Shown in pieces: positions 1 through 9,664 of a stretch of 64,000 nucleotides of DNA. The number at the start of each line of letters is the position of its first letter. The first letter of the stretch is position 1. The stretch is from the NCBI GenBank assembly GCA_001898505.1, contig MKTZ01000001.1, forward strand, positions 434,001 through 498,000, in the 5' to 3' direction. This stretch comes from Sphingobacteriales bacterium 50-39. GTDB taxonomy: Bacteria; Bacteroidota; Bacteroidia; Chitinophagales; Chitinophagaceae. The position numbers and the translations under genes are program-made. Below the pieces are notes generated by a model, which saw only the letters and a program-made list of their open reading frames with translations, made no database searches and was not told the DNA's origin.

Positions 1-1
1 C

Positions 2-310
2 CTCACTGATACTTTATCCTATAACCTTCACTCCTTAAACATTGAGCGCACAAGCAAACTTATCCCTGAAATAGCGTGGATGTACCGGAAACTGGTGTTC
101 AACCAGGAGTCCTTCGAGAGCGTAGCGGAAAAGATGGAAAGATGGTATGGAGTGAGCTTTTATTTCGAGGACGACGACCTTAAAAAGGAAGTGTTCACGG
201 GATCATTCAGCAAAGAGTCATTGGAGGAAGCTTTAAAGGCGCTGCAGTTCAGCTACTCCTTCAACTTTATCATCAAAAAAAGCGAAGTATTTATTCAAAG
301 AAAGAAATAA
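2..310 (+). CDS. FecR-family anti-sigma factor, C-terminal part (cut by window start)
   Basis: The reading frame is open from base 2, upstream of the first ATG at 80, and continues the same protein (about 26 extra residues ending in PEIAWMYRKLVFNQESF). The visible residues match the C-terminal DUF4974-like domain of Bacteroidota FecR proteins: W(K/M)..KLVF..ESFE.V...ME.WYGV, then FTGSFSKESLEEALKAL and a short strand-rich end. These proteins cross the inner membrane once. They sense the STN domain of a cognate SusC receptor in the periplasm and hold or activate an ECF sigma factor. The next gene is an STN-type SusC, so this is the expected partner; its sigma factor would lie upstream, outside the window. 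High confidence in family, but the N-terminal part is not visible. Confidence 0.88.
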   Translation, partial: LTDTLSYNLHSLNIERTSKLIPEIAWMYRKLVFNQESFESVAEKMERWYGVSFYFEDDDLKKEVFTGSFSKESLEEALKALQFSYSFNFIIKKSEVFIQRKK

Positions 311-349
311 AGGAGATGCGCTAACATCCCCCTTATACGACGTAAATAA

Positions 350-381
350 GAAGACCTTGAATTTGGAGATCCGGGGTCTTC
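350..381. repeat. Inverted repeat between fecR and susC
   Basis: A perfect 7-bp inverted repeat, GAAGACC (350-356) and GGTCTTC (375-381), separated by 18 bases, lies in the 99-bp gap between the anti-sigma gene and susC. It could form a hairpin in the mRNA leader, act as a weak terminator or attenuator, or be a protein-binding palindrome. There is no long T-run after it, so a classical intrinsic terminator is unlikely. Confidence 0.4.
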
Positions 382-409
382 CCATTGTTAACCATCATGC
401 GATAAAGGT

Positions 410-3400
410 ATGCTATCTTTTGTATTACCAAAACTATTTCGCGCGCCCTCCCGCGTGCGAAGACAAATTCTGCTTGTTATGAGATTTCTGAGCTTCTTGC
501 TGACGGTGGTCTGTACGCAGGCCTACTCGGTGGGGCTGTCTCAAGAAAAGATATCCCTGGAGTGTCGGGATGTCACACTGAAACAGGCCCTTACGGTGAT
601 AGAGTCCAAAAGCTCGTATCGCTTCCTTTACCACGACAGCTCATTTTCCTCGCTGGCGAATGTTTCCATCGATGTTCGCAACAAACCTGTTCTCAGTATC
701 GTCGATCAGCTGATCGCCGGTTCAGCCCTTCATTACCGGGTGCTCGAGAACAACCTCGTTGTATTTGGGGAAGGTGGTTACCAGGCGACAGACAGCATCA
801 TCCGGGGCAAGATCACCGATGAGAAGGGGGAGCCGGTTGCCGGCGTCTCGGTGCATGAGTCGGGTACCAAAGGGGGCACTGTTACCAATGAAAAAGGCGA
901 GTTCTCATTGCGGGTGAAGGATGCCAACGGGACGATCGAGCTAAGCTCGGTAGGGTATATTTCGCAGCGCGTCAAGCTGAACAAACGGCTGGTGCTTAGC
1001 ATCCGCCTGACGGCGCAAGACAGTAAGATGACGGACGTCATCGTAGTAGGAACGCAATCGCAGAGCATGCGGACGACCACCTCTGCCGTGTCCACCATCA
1101 GCGGCAAGCAGATAGAGAATTTGCCCGCGCCGTCTTTCGACCAGCTGATACAGGGGCGATTGAGCGGTATCAATGTCCAGGTGAACTCAGGCGAGCCCGG
1201 CACCGCCCCATCGCTGGTGGTACGCGGCAATACCCGCGTGAGTCAGAACATCGGTGGTTCCTCGCTGGATGCGGCCCGGGCTCTGAGTGGTCCTTTGTAT
1301 GTCATCGACGGTATCCCCGTCAACCCGGAGGATATCACCAACAGCATCGACGCCACCGGGACCAACTACCTGGCAGGTCTGAACGTCAATGATATCGAGA
1401 CCATTTCAGTCCAGAAGGATGCTACTGCTACCGCAGCATGGGGCTCCAGAGGGGCCAACGGCGTTATCTATATCACCACCAAGCGGGGTCGCAGCAGCAA
1501 GCCCGAATTCAGGCTCAACTGGTACAGCGGGCTTTCCGTCAAGCCGGAACTGTTGCCTACCGTCACCGGGCAGGAGGAGCGGAGGCAGAAGCTCGACCTG
1601 CTGAAAGCATACGCCGATGGGAATGTGTCTTTGCTCAGGCTGATACCTCAAATGCTCACCGACAGTCTCAATCCGGCCTTCAACAATGCGACCGACTGGC
1701 AGGGGCTTTTCTATCGGAACGCTTATGTTCACAATGCGGACCTTTCCATGGCTGCGGCGAATGATTTTGTAAACTATCGTCTGAGCATGAACTACTACAA
1801 TGAAGAGGGGATTATCCGGGCCTTTGGGATCCAGCGATATTCTTTCCGGGGCAACTTCGATTTCAAGCTCAGCTCCAAGCTGAATGCGCAGTTTATTGCG
1901 GGCATATCACGCAGCGACCGGCAGAGGGGACGGAAGTACACCAACCGGAGTCTCAACGGAACACAGGCGACGACCAATGACGACAATACGCCCGTCAGCG
2001 GCGCAAACATACCTTCTTCGATGTACCGGTTGACATCGTTCGATTCGCTGAATTTCGACGGACTGTATGACAAGCTGCGGAACCAGAATGTCAATAACCA
2101 GTATACCGCCTCGCTGACCCTGAATTATAAGGTCTTTCATGATCTTACCCTTGTCAGCCAGGCTTCGATGGATGCGACTACGTCCAACAAGGATTATTTT
2201 CAGCCTTCCAATATCGATGCGGTGGCTTACCAGGTGCAGCAGGTCCTGCAGCCCAGCTATGCGGAGTCAGACAGGGGAACCTTTACCAATTATTTCTTAT
2301 CCAACAGGGCGAACTATGCGAAGTCGTTCCATACCGGAGAGAATTTCGAGCATCATGTGACCTTTACGGCTTCCCAGCAGTTCAACCGAAATATCGCCAC
2401 TTTTACCCAGTCGTCCGGCTACAATGTACCATCCAATGATATCCAGGTGGTTTCGGGTGTTCCTCAATCCTCTTTGGGCGCCAATTCTTCCTACCAGGCC
2501 GCCTCGCTGCTCTCTTATGTAGGACAAATGCAATACGACCTCAATGGGAAATATATAGTGTATGTATCAGACCGGGCCGATGCCAGCTCCCGATTTGGCA
2601 CAAAGAGTAAATGGGGGAAGTTCGCGGCTGGCGGTATAGGCTGGATCCTTTCGGATGAGAAGTTCATGGACGGAACCAGGGGGTGGCTGAATTATTTGAA
2701 GCTGAGGGCAAGCTACGGGCAATCGGGTAATCAGTCCGACGACTATTATGCGCCCTACAATTCCTATACATTGTCCGGCACCTACACCGGCAGTCCCGCT
2801 ATCCAGCCAAGCTATACCAATGGCCTGACCAAGGACAATCTCACCTGGACCTCTACTACCCAGAAGGACCTGGGGATCGACCTGAATCTCTTTTCCAACC
2901 GGGTGTCCATTGTTGCAGACGTTTATGACAAGCTGTCCAAGTCGGATTATTTCAATTTCAATCTGCCGTTCTTCACCGGATACCAGAGCATCAGTTTCAA
3001 TGCAACGGACCTCTGGGTGAGCAACCGGGGATTGGACCTCACGTTGATAACCCATAATCTGCCTGCCCACAATCCTATCCAATGGACCACGACGCTGAAT
3101 CTTTCTTACAATAAGAACCTTATCGCCCATCTGCCCAATGGCAACAGGACTTTCCTGCAAGACGACTATTATGGGGTCACGCGTATCTACAGCGTAGGGC
3201 AGCCTGTTTACAGGATGTTCCAGATGCAGTACCTGGGTGTTTACAATAATTATTCCGAGATACCTGTCAATCCCCTGACCGGGCAGCGTATCACTTATTT
3301 CAAAGGCAATCATCCGGTGAGACCCGGCGACCCTATCTGGAAGGACCAGAACAAGGATTACGATGTATGGAGCGATGAGGACAATGGGGATACGCATGGG

Positions 3401-3976
3401 GACAGGGTTCCTACCGGCAACCCCAATCCCTTGTTCACCGGCGGGTTTGTGAATGACCTGAGCTATAAGAACTTTTATCTGTCGGTGGTCTGTGTCTTCA
3501 CCTGGAAAAGAGATATCATCAATACTTTCCGGGAAGGGCAGTTCGACAATATCTTCGATTTTCCCACTGTCAGCACGCTGTATGATTTTGCTTCTAAGCG
3601 TCTGCCTTCCCTGTCCGGGTTGAATTATTGGAGACCTGATCAGCAGGCGAAGGATCCCCACTACAGGGCCACCTTCCCCGCCCTGAACCCTTTTTCCGGG
3701 CATTATTACGAGTTCCTGCCCTTTTCTACCATGTTCAATGAGGACGGCAGCTATTTCAAGATCAAGAATATCGTACTGGGCTACAGGGTCCCCGAGGCTG
3801 TCGTCAAGCGCGCCAAGCTGAATGGTCTCCGGTTTTACGGTGTCATCGACAACCTGGCCACCTTTAAAAAGTCTTCTGTACCGGACCCCGAGGCAGTGGA
3901 TAACCTGGGCGTATATACGGGAGGCCTGTTCCCCCTGCCCCGCAAATTCACCTTAGGTCTGGAAATACAATTTTAG
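410..3976 (+). CDS. SusC/RagA-family TonB-dependent receptor with STN domain
   Basis: Outer-membrane beta-barrel that imports oligosaccharides or other large nutrients together with the SusD lid encoded next, driven by TonB. Length is 1188 residues. In order: a basic N-terminus and signal peptide (about 1-42, MRFLSFLLTVVCTQA), an STN domain (about 45-105, ISLECRDVTLKQAL), a carboxypeptidase-regulatory-like domain (about 132-210, GKITDEKGEPVAGVSV), and a TonB plug with the SusC signatures GPLYVIDGIPV and GSRGANGVIYITTKRG. The barrel follows and ends in the aromatic-type terminus FTLGLEIQF. The STN domain means it can signal to a FecR anti-sigma, fitting the gene just upstream. An internal ATG at 479 would give a shorter signal peptide, but long basic leaders are common in this subtype, so I kept 410. 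Confidence 0.95.
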   Translation: MLSFVLPKLFRAPSRVRRQILLVMRFLSFLLTVVCTQAYSVGLSQEKISLECRDVTLKQALTVIESKSSYRFLYHDSSFSSLANVSIDVRNKPVLSIVDQLIAGSALHYRVLENNLVVFGEGGYQATDSIIRGKITDEKGEPVAGVSVHESGTKGGTVTNEKGEFSLRVKDANGTIELSSVGYISQRVKLNKRLVLSIRLTAQDSKMTDVIVVGTQSQSMRTTTSAVSTISGKQIENLPAPSFDQLIQGRLSGINVQVNSGEPGTAPSLVVRGNTRVSQNIGGSSLDAARALSGPLYVIDGIPVNPEDITNSIDATGTNYLAGLNVNDIETISVQKDATATAAWGSRGANGVIYITTKRGRSSKPEFRLNWYSGLSVKPELLPTVTGQEERRQKLDLLKAYADGNVSLLRLIPQMLTDSLNPAFNNATDWQGLFYRNAYVHNADLSMAAANDFVNYRLSMNYYNEEGIIRAFGIQRYSFRGNFDFKLSSKLNAQFIAGISRSDRQRGRKYTNRSLNGTQATTNDDNTPVSGANIPSSMYRLTSFDSLNFDGLYDKLRNQNVNNQYTASLTLNYKVFHDLTLVSQASMDATTSNKDYFQPSNIDAVAYQVQQVLQPSYAESDRGTFTNYFLSNRANYAKSFHTGENFEHHVTFTASQQFNRNIATFTQSSGYNVPSNDIQVVSGVPQSSLGANSSYQAASLLSYVGQMQYDLNGKYIVYVSDRADASSRFGTKSKWGKFAAGGIGWILSDEKFMDGTRGWLNYLKLRASYGQSGNQSDDYYAPYNSYTLSGTYTGSPAIQPSYTNGLTKDNLTWTSTTQKDLGIDLNLFSNRVSIVADVYDKLSKSDYFNFNLPFFTGYQSISFNATDLWVSNRGLDLTLITHNLPAHNPIQWTTTLNLSYNKNLIAHLPNGNRTFLQDDYYGVTRIYSVGQPVYRMFQMQYLGVYNNYSEIPVNPLTGQRITYFKGNHPVRPGDPIWKDQNKDYDVWSDEDNGDTHGDRVPTGNPNPLFTGGFVNDLSYKNFYLSVVCVFTWKRDIINTFREGQFDNIFDFPTVSTLYDFASKRLPSLSGLNYWRPDQQAKDPHYRATFPALNPFSGHYYEFLPFSTMFNEDGSYFKIKNIVLGYRVPEAVVKRAKLNGLRFYGVIDNLATFKKSSVPDPEAVDNLGVYTGGLFPLPRKFTLGLEIQF

Positions 3977-3995
3977 GTTTTTATCAAACTGGAGT

Positions 3996-5522
3996 ATGAA
4001 AAATTATTGCAATAAGATCAATGGCTGCGTGCTGGCAGCGTGCATAATGCTTGCCGGTGTATCGTGCAAAAAATATATCAACGAGGCGCCCATTTCCTCT
4101 ACTTATGACAGCAAGTTCTGGACATCTCAGCAATCCGTCGAGCAGGCGGCTGTGGCCTTGTATGGTCAGCTGCGGGCATGTCTGAGACAGGATGCGTCTC
4201 ATTTTTCGTTCGGCGATCTCACGGCCGGCCAGTTCACGACGACGTATCACGGTTATTGGAACTATAATACCATCCAGCCTTCACAGGGATCTAATTTCTC
4301 CTACGTTCCTTACCTGGAGGGCAGTCATAAGAACTGGTCGAGGTTTTACCAGCTGGCGGCTCAATGCAACCTGATCCTTGCCCGGGTGCCGTCCATGTCT
4401 TTGTCTGCTTTTGGTAATGATTCGACGGCACGCAATAAGTACCTGGGGGAGGCGCTGTTCATGCGCGCTTACCTGTACTTCTATATCACCCGGGTGTGGG
4501 GTGATCCTGTGTATATCACGAAGATCTACGACAATGTGGATTATGGCAATATACCGCCTGTGGCGCGGACCCCCGAGGCAGATGTATTGAAGGCTTGTAT
4601 TGCCGACCTGCAACGGGCGGCAGGGTATCTCCCATTTTCCGGCGGCGATCCGAATAAGGAGTTCAGGGCCAGCAGGGGCAGCGTCTATGCACTTCTTGCG
4701 CATATCTATGCCTGGCTGCACGATTATACCAACGCTCACCTGGCCTGCCAGCAGGTGATCAACCAGGGTGGCTATACGCTGGAGCCCATGAGCTCTTATT
4801 CGAATATCTGGTCCGACCGGCTGTCACAGGAGAATATCTTTTCCATTGCCATGACCTTTAACAGCAATGACAACAACTTTCTGAACGCGGGTGATAACAG
4901 CGCCTGGAGCGAAGCGCATTTCGATTTCTTTTCCGTCTGGCTGAAGGATTCGGTCATCGATTACTGGAATTCCAACTGTTGGGTAGCCAACCCGACGCTG
5001 TATGCGGACAGTGACCAACGTTTTGTCACCTTGTTCTATCCTATCAATGCCTCGGGCGGGGATGATGCCGGGTTTGAATTGATGAAATATGCCAATTTCA
5101 AGTACAACAACCCAGCCAGCAAGCAGCAGCCCTATATCAACAATAACCTGGTCCTTTTCCGCCTGTCCGATATCTATTTGCTGGATGCGGAGGCCTTTGC
5201 GGCGCAGGGTGATGTGGGCAGTGCGGTGCAGTCCCTGAACCATACCCGCGAGCGAGCCGGCATAGGAGATTATAGCGGCGCCCTGGACCAGACGGATGTG
5301 ATGCAGGAGGTAGTGAATGAACGGGGCAGGGAGCTCGTCGGGGAGGGCACCTGGTTCTATGACCTGATACGGACGGAGGGGTATGTACACAATCTGAGAG
5401 ATTCATTGGGGTATTCTCCGACACGCGTAACAGAAAAAGGGTATTACTGGCCCATCGATCTGAACACTTTATTCCAGGGAGACCCTTTGTTGACCCAAAA
5501 CTCCTACTGGTCATCGCATTGA
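3996..5522 (+). CDS. SusD/RagB-family nutrient-binding outer-membrane lipoprotein
   Basis: Surface lipoprotein that forms the substrate-binding lid on the SusC barrel encoded 19 bp upstream. 508 residues. It starts with a lipoprotein signal (MLAGVSC followed by KK, lipobox Cys about residue 25) and continues with the SusD-like N-terminal TPR region (FMRAYLYFYITRVWGDPVYI is typical). The C-terminal RagB/SusD region carries the hallmarks RLSDIYLLDAEAFA and VVNERGRELVGEGTWFYDLIR. It ends normally with a YWPID..L.....L.QN..W motif. Same operon as susC and probably as the next three genes. Substrate cannot be read from the sequence. Confidence 0.95.
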   Translation: MKNYCNKINGCVLAACIMLAGVSCKKYINEAPISSTYDSKFWTSQQSVEQAAVALYGQLRACLRQDASHFSFGDLTAGQFTTTYHGYWNYNTIQPSQGSNFSYVPYLEGSHKNWSRFYQLAAQCNLILARVPSMSLSAFGNDSTARNKYLGEALFMRAYLYFYITRVWGDPVYITKIYDNVDYGNIPPVARTPEADVLKACIADLQRAAGYLPFSGGDPNKEFRASRGSVYALLAHIYAWLHDYTNAHLACQQVINQGGYTLEPMSSYSNIWSDRLSQENIFSIAMTFNSNDNNFLNAGDNSAWSEAHFDFFSVWLKDSVIDYWNSNCWVANPTLYADSDQRFVTLFYPINASGGDDAGFELMKYANFKYNNPASKQQPYINNNLVLFRLSDIYLLDAEAFAAQGDVGSAVQSLNHTRERAGIGDYSGALDQTDVMQEVVNERGRELVGEGTWFYDLIRTEGYVHNLRDSLGYSPTRVTEKGYYWPIDLNTLFQGDPLLTQNSYWSSH

Positions 5523-5544
5523 TCCATCTATTCAAAACTCATTT

Positions 5545-6255
5545 ATGCAAAAAAGAAGTTATTACAAGCTGCGTTATATGATGCTGTTCGTCATGTCGAC
5601 AGCCGTGTTGGGCGCCTGCAAGAAGAACAATTATCTATCGGGCGGGACGATCAACAATTCCAACGTGAGGATGACTACCTACGACTACCTGGCGGGTAAT
5701 TCCCTGAACCAGTTCGATTCGGTGCTGCTTATTATCGACAAGGCCGGTTTAAAGGACCTGATCAACCAGCAGGGAGTTACGTTCTTTGCTCCGACGAATG
5801 CGGCGGTTTACGCCTATCTCAACGCCCGGACCATAGCCATGCAAAAGGTGGACCCGTCGGCAAAGTATACGATGGATACTTTATTCAAGTATGATCTGGC
5901 GAGGATGGCGGACAGCATGCGGATGTATGTGGTCAACCAGCCCCTGACCTACGACAAGCTGACGGCGGATGGGGCGAAATATGCTACACAGCTGCCTGGC
6001 GATACGGCCGTTGTTGCATTCATGCCGACAAACAATGCGGCGCTGGGGTACTTTAACCAGATATCCACTGTGCCGCAGATCGTCACCTATTTCCAGCTAT
6101 GGCAACCGCTGGCGGATCCGTTCCAGGCGGTGAATATCCCTAACAATGTTGGCGTGATGAATATCTGCCAGACGTCCGGTATACAGACCACCACGGGAAC
6201 ATTGCATGTGCTGGCCAGCTTCTATCCTTTATTCTTTTATGGCACCCAAAAATAA
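5545..6255 (+). CDS. Fasciclin-domain lipoprotein
   Basis: 236-residue lipoprotein (signal peptide with lipobox VLGAC at about residue 25, then KK). The middle and C-terminal part resembles a fasciclin (FAS1) fold: FDSVLLIIDKAGLKDLINQQG followed by VTFFAPTNAAVYAYL, the characteristic H1/FAPT region. It lies 22 bp after susD and before another lipoprotein, the position where SusE/F-like surface glycan-binding lipoproteins sit. I infer an accessory surface protein of the same uptake complex, perhaps adhesive or substrate-binding. There is no catalytic motif. Confidence 0.8.
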   Translation: MQKRSYYKLRYMMLFVMSTAVLGACKKNNYLSGGTINNSNVRMTTYDYLAGNSLNQFDSVLLIIDKAGLKDLINQQGVTFFAPTNAAVYAYLNARTIAMQKVDPSAKYTMDTLFKYDLARMADSMRMYVVNQPLTYDKLTADGAKYATQLPGDTAVVAFMPTNNAALGYFNQISTVPQIVTYFQLWQPLADPFQAVNIPNNVGVMNICQTSGIQTTTGTLHVLASFYPLFFYGTQK

Positions 6256-6277
6256 TCCTCACCAATAATTCGAATAT

Positions 6278-7276
6278 ATGAAGTCCCTTTATAAATACCG
6301 AGCAGGTCTGGCACTACTGCTGCTAATTGCCGGCGCCGTTGGTTCCTGTAAGAAATATGCGCAAGGTTTTCTGGGACCTTATGCGCAATATCCCAAGACG
6401 AATTATACTGTACCCCGTGGACAATTGTACAGTTCGGATGCGCTGAACCCGGATGGTTCATCAGGGCCGTTGACTATAAAGCTGCTGCATGCTTATGACA
6501 GTGCAGGGAATATGGTCGATACGCTGTTCACGAAGACCTATCCCGTAGCCACCTGGACTGCCTCTTTCGATTTTACGACTGATTCCACGGATGCGCTGGT
6601 GGCTGCGAAGCAGAAGATCGTGCAAATGCCTGCTATCATTATCAATCCCACCAATGGAGCGATAGAAGGCAATAGCGCCTCGTTGTATTTTCCCCTGGGA
6701 ACCTATGCCCTTGACCTGCAGCTGAGCAATAATTCGGGGACGGAGGTCCTGAAGCGCATTGTTTCCATTACCGTGGCGGACAAGTCTCCTTTCCTGTCCG
6801 TACCTGATCTGGGTTCTACCTATGACAGGCTGTTCAAAGTAGGTAATGAATCCGTCGTCAAGAGCGCTGCGACACCCATTATAGATATCCAAAGGGTGGC
6901 CGATACGCCCAACGAGGTGGTGTGGAAGATGGTGGACAAGAATGGGAGGGCCTTCGATCCTCTGGCGGGGGAGATACAAAAGCGGCCGGGCTCGGGCCTG
7001 AATCCCAATCCGCCCTATTTGCAGACGCTGGAGGATTATACCAAGAATCATAGCTATACGGATTCGACGATGATCTTCCGATTCCCCATCGTGCCTTTTC
7101 CTTTTTCTTCATTGGGTAATGGGTACAATATCTATTATCGTATACCTACGCGGTATATCCATATAGATGGATATGCGGATGATACCTGGAGCGCCAATCC
7201 CCGGCTGCCGCTGAGGATATTCCAGTTCGGGAAATATACGGTGACGATGAGGTTTCCGGATATTACGCATAGGTGA
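6278..7276 (+). CDS. Lipoprotein of unknown family in susCD operon
   Basis: 332 residues. It begins with a clear lipoprotein signal (LLLLIAGAVGSC then KK, lipobox Cys about residue 24). The rest is rich in short strands with Thr/Ser/Asp and shows two strand-rich halves: a possible Ig-like domain at about 35-175 ending near VLKRIVSITVADKSPF, and a second part starting LGSTYDRLFKVGNES. I do not recognise a specific family. By position (after susD and the fasciclin lipoprotein, 22 bp spacing) it is probably another surface accessory protein of the uptake locus. It is not obviously enzymatic. Confidence 0.7.
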   Translation: MKSLYKYRAGLALLLLIAGAVGSCKKYAQGFLGPYAQYPKTNYTVPRGQLYSSDALNPDGSSGPLTIKLLHAYDSAGNMVDTLFTKTYPVATWTASFDFTTDSTDALVAAKQKIVQMPAIIINPTNGAIEGNSASLYFPLGTYALDLQLSNNSGTEVLKRIVSITVADKSPFLSVPDLGSTYDRLFKVGNESVVKSAATPIIDIQRVADTPNEVVWKMVDKNGRAFDPLAGEIQKRPGSGLNPNPPYLQTLEDYTKNHSYTDSTMIFRFPIVPFPFSSLGNGYNIYYRIPTRYIHIDGYADDTWSANPRLPLRIFQFGKYTVTMRFPDITHR

Positions 7277-7302
7277 TCTGTTTATACTTTATTTACATAT
7301 CG

Positions 7303-8556
7303 ATGAATACCCTGTTTTACTCTTTCATGCTGTCTTTTTTGGGTTTTGGTATTACACCTGCTGCGGATACTGTCACTATCCCTTTGTCGGGCAGCGCCTA
7401 TGTTCATCCCAACGGCGAGATTAAAGTATATTTTCTGGCCACGCACACCGGCAGATTGCAGGTACAGCTGAAGGGGCGAGCGTCCCGGACTTCGACTGTA
7501 ATGGTGAGGTTGGATGGAGGTTCTTCCAGGGATACGACGATCAGCCTGGAGGGCTCCGGTGGGGATGCCCAGTTCGATGCCGGGAGTTTTGCGATTGGTG
7601 CGACGGGTTATCATTTTATATCGCTGAAACCAACGGAGGGCGGACATTTACCGGACATCTCGGATATGATCTTGTCAGGACCTGCGGCGGAGGGTGTGCT
7701 ATGCAACTACAGCCGGTACAAGGGAGCACCTTCTACGCATCTCACCTATGTTATTCCCGGTGACAGTGCTGCGGCATGGTTCTACAGCGAGGTCTCCGTT
7801 CCGCGGGAAGCAGACCATAGCCCCAATGCCTATTATGAGACAAATGGATTTGCCGGAGGCTATATGGGTATTCAGCTAAACTCTGCGAAGGAGCGGCGGG
7901 TGATCTTTTCCGTATGGAGTAATTATAAGACCGACGACCCCAAAGAGATACCAGCCGACTACGCGGTCAAGCTTATCCGAAAAGGGAAGGGAGTCTTCAC
8001 GGGTGAATTCGGGAATGAAGGATCGGGCGGGCATAGCCATCTTGTTTTTATGTGGAAGCCCGGCGTGACCTATAAATTGCTGATAAGGGCGAAAGCTGCG
8101 GGAGATCATACGATCTATACCGGCTGGTTTTGTGGTCCCGAGACCGGCGGCTGGCGGCTGATCGCACAATGGGATAAGACCAAGACCGGAGGCAAGCTGC
8201 TTTCTCATCTGTATTCCTTCGTGGAGAATTTTGGAGACAATGGGGAAGATTATTTTACGGCACGGTACGGCAATCAATGGATATGTACGCCTGGCGGCAA
8301 CTGGATCGAACTCGTTGAGGCCCGATTTTCCACTACGGCTGATAAGGTGAAGCATCCCCGTTTTGATTATGGGGCGGGTGTTGTTCCGATGGATGGGGCC
8401 GGGGTTGCTAGCGGGACGGGCAAAGTGCAGGATTGGTTCTATATGTACAGTGGCGGATTCAAGCAGCTGAATAATCTTGCTCCGGGGTTGACGATCCGGA
8501 GGAAGGCGGTTGGGGTGGCGCCAGCAATAGATCTTGCTGCATTGCCGGAGGAGTAG
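7303..8556 (+). CDS. Exported DUF3472 (with DUF5077-like N-terminus) protein
   Basis: Secreted protein of 417 residues. I chose the ATG at 7303, which gives the signal peptide MNTLFYSFMLSFLGFG; a GTG at 7273 overlapping the previous stop would add ten residues. Residues about 25-120 form a beta-rich DUF5077-like domain (IPLSGSAYVHPNGEIKVYF) and the rest matches the DUF3472 pattern (GWRLIAQWDKTKTGGKLL, FVENFGDNG, PRFDYGAGV). DUF3472 proteins are found in Bacteroidota polysaccharide loci; no activity is established to my knowledge. Likely the last gene of the fecR-linked susCD operon and a candidate carbohydrate-binding or processing protein. Confidence 0.75.
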   Translation: MNTLFYSFMLSFLGFGITPAADTVTIPLSGSAYVHPNGEIKVYFLATHTGRLQVQLKGRASRTSTVMVRLDGGSSRDTTISLEGSGGDAQFDAGSFAIGATGYHFISLKPTEGGHLPDISDMILSGPAAEGVLCNYSRYKGAPSTHLTYVIPGDSAAAWFYSEVSVPREADHSPNAYYETNGFAGGYMGIQLNSAKERRVIFSVWSNYKTDDPKEIPADYAVKLIRKGKGVFTGEFGNEGSGGHSHLVFMWKPGVTYKLLIRAKAAGDHTIYTGWFCGPETGGWRLIAQWDKTKTGGKLLSHLYSFVENFGDNGEDYFTARYGNQWICTPGGNWIELVEARFSTTADKVKHPRFDYGAGVVPMDGAGVASGTGKVQDWFYMYSGGFKQLNNLAPGLTIRRKAVGVAPAIDLAALPEE

Positions 8557-8643
8557 ACTTTGCCAGGCCGGGCTTTTGCTTTCGCGGGGACCTGACGATG
8601 CGTCCAGACGACGGTCAAAAATATTTCCCTAATTTTAGTCCCT

Positions 8644-9615
8644 ATGGCCCGGGACAGAACTTCTGATAGCACTTTCTTATCCAAAATAGCGGCAGGCGAT
8701 AAGTCCGCTATTCGCTGGGGCATCGTCGTCGTCATTGTACTATGTGTTGGTGTCTGGTGGGCATTCCGCCCCAGGTCTATGTCTGTGGCACAAACTGCGG
8801 GTCCGAACGATGTGGGTGCTCCCGCCCGAAACCGCGCCACCCTGACCCTTGCCAATGGGCAGCAGCTAATCCTTGACGGTGCTCCTAATGGCGTTCTTGC
8901 AATACAGGGCGGCGTTCAGATCCTGAAGGGTACTGATGGGCAGGTGATCTACCGGGCGGACGCCCAGGGTTCCGGTGAACTTTTGTACAATACGTTGAAC
9001 AACCCCCGCGGCAGCATCGTCGTCGATGCAAAGCTCAGTGACGGGTCCCGTGTATGGCTTAATGCCGGCAGCTCTCTCCGATGCCCCGCTGTATTCCCGA
9101 GCGATGACCGTACTGTCGACATCACCGGCGAAGCTTATTTCGAGGTGGCTTCCGATGCGCGACGTCCGTTCCGGGTGAAAAACGGCAATATGGTTGTCAA
9201 TGTGCTTGGCACTTCCTTTAATATAAGGACGTATAATGATGACCCATTGCGGCGCGTGACCCTTGTCGAGGGCAAGGTGCGGGTGACCTGCGACAACTCG
9301 CTGGTGTTGGATGCCGGTGACCAGGCGGTGGTGGAGAATAGGGCGGAGGTGATAAAGGACGTCCACCTCGATGCGGTCATGGCCTGGAAGAATGGGTTGT
9401 TCTCTTTTTCCCATACGGACCTGGTTTCTGTGATGAGGGAACTCAGCTGCTGGTACAATGTGGATATAACTTATGAGAATAATATGCCTGACAGGTACTT
9501 TACCGGTGTACTCGACCGGATGCTGACCCTTGATCAGTTATTGAAGAAACTGACCGATGGACGGGTGCATTACAGCATCGATCCAGGGAAAAGGAAGCTG
9601 ATGATAGGGCCGTAA
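8644..9615 (+). CDS. Orphan FecR-like protein lacking the cytoplasmic anti-sigma domain
   Basis: 323 residues. Residues about 24-41 are one membrane segment (GIVVVIVLCVGVWWAF). The periplasmic part is a typical FecR: ATLTLANGQQLILD, YNTLNNPRGS, the FecR core DGSRVWLNAGSSLR with ITGEAYFEV and VLGTSFNIRTY, and a C-terminal AWKNGLFSF...FTGVL domain. Bacteroidota FecR proteins usually have about 80 residues before the membrane segment, forming the sigma-binding domain. Here there are only about 24, and no ECF sigma gene lies next to it. It may signal by another route, be a decoy sensor, or be an N-terminally truncated relic. No in-frame upstream extension with FecR character is visible. Confidence 0.85.
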   Translation: MARDRTSDSTFLSKIAAGDKSAIRWGIVVVIVLCVGVWWAFRPRSMSVAQTAGPNDVGAPARNRATLTLANGQQLILDGAPNGVLAIQGGVQILKGTDGQVIYRADAQGSGELLYNTLNNPRGSIVVDAKLSDGSRVWLNAGSSLRCPAVFPSDDRTVDITGEAYFEVASDARRPFRVKNGNMVVNVLGTSFNIRTYNDDPLRRVTLVEGKVRVTCDNSLVLDAGDQAVVENRAEVIKDVHLDAVMAWKNGLFSFSHTDLVSVMRELSCWYNVDITYENNMPDRYFTGVLDRMLTLDQLLKKLTDGRVHYSIDPGKRKLMIGP

Positions 9616-9664
9616 CCGGTGCAACGGTCCTCCTGCAATTATTGTCAGGATACAGAAAGTATTT

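Noticed and set aside
2567-3703. 378-codon minus-strand open frame inside susC
   Set aside because: Antisense shadow of a clearly coding SusC barrel, with no family-like features of its own; long antisense frames are common in GC-rich genes.
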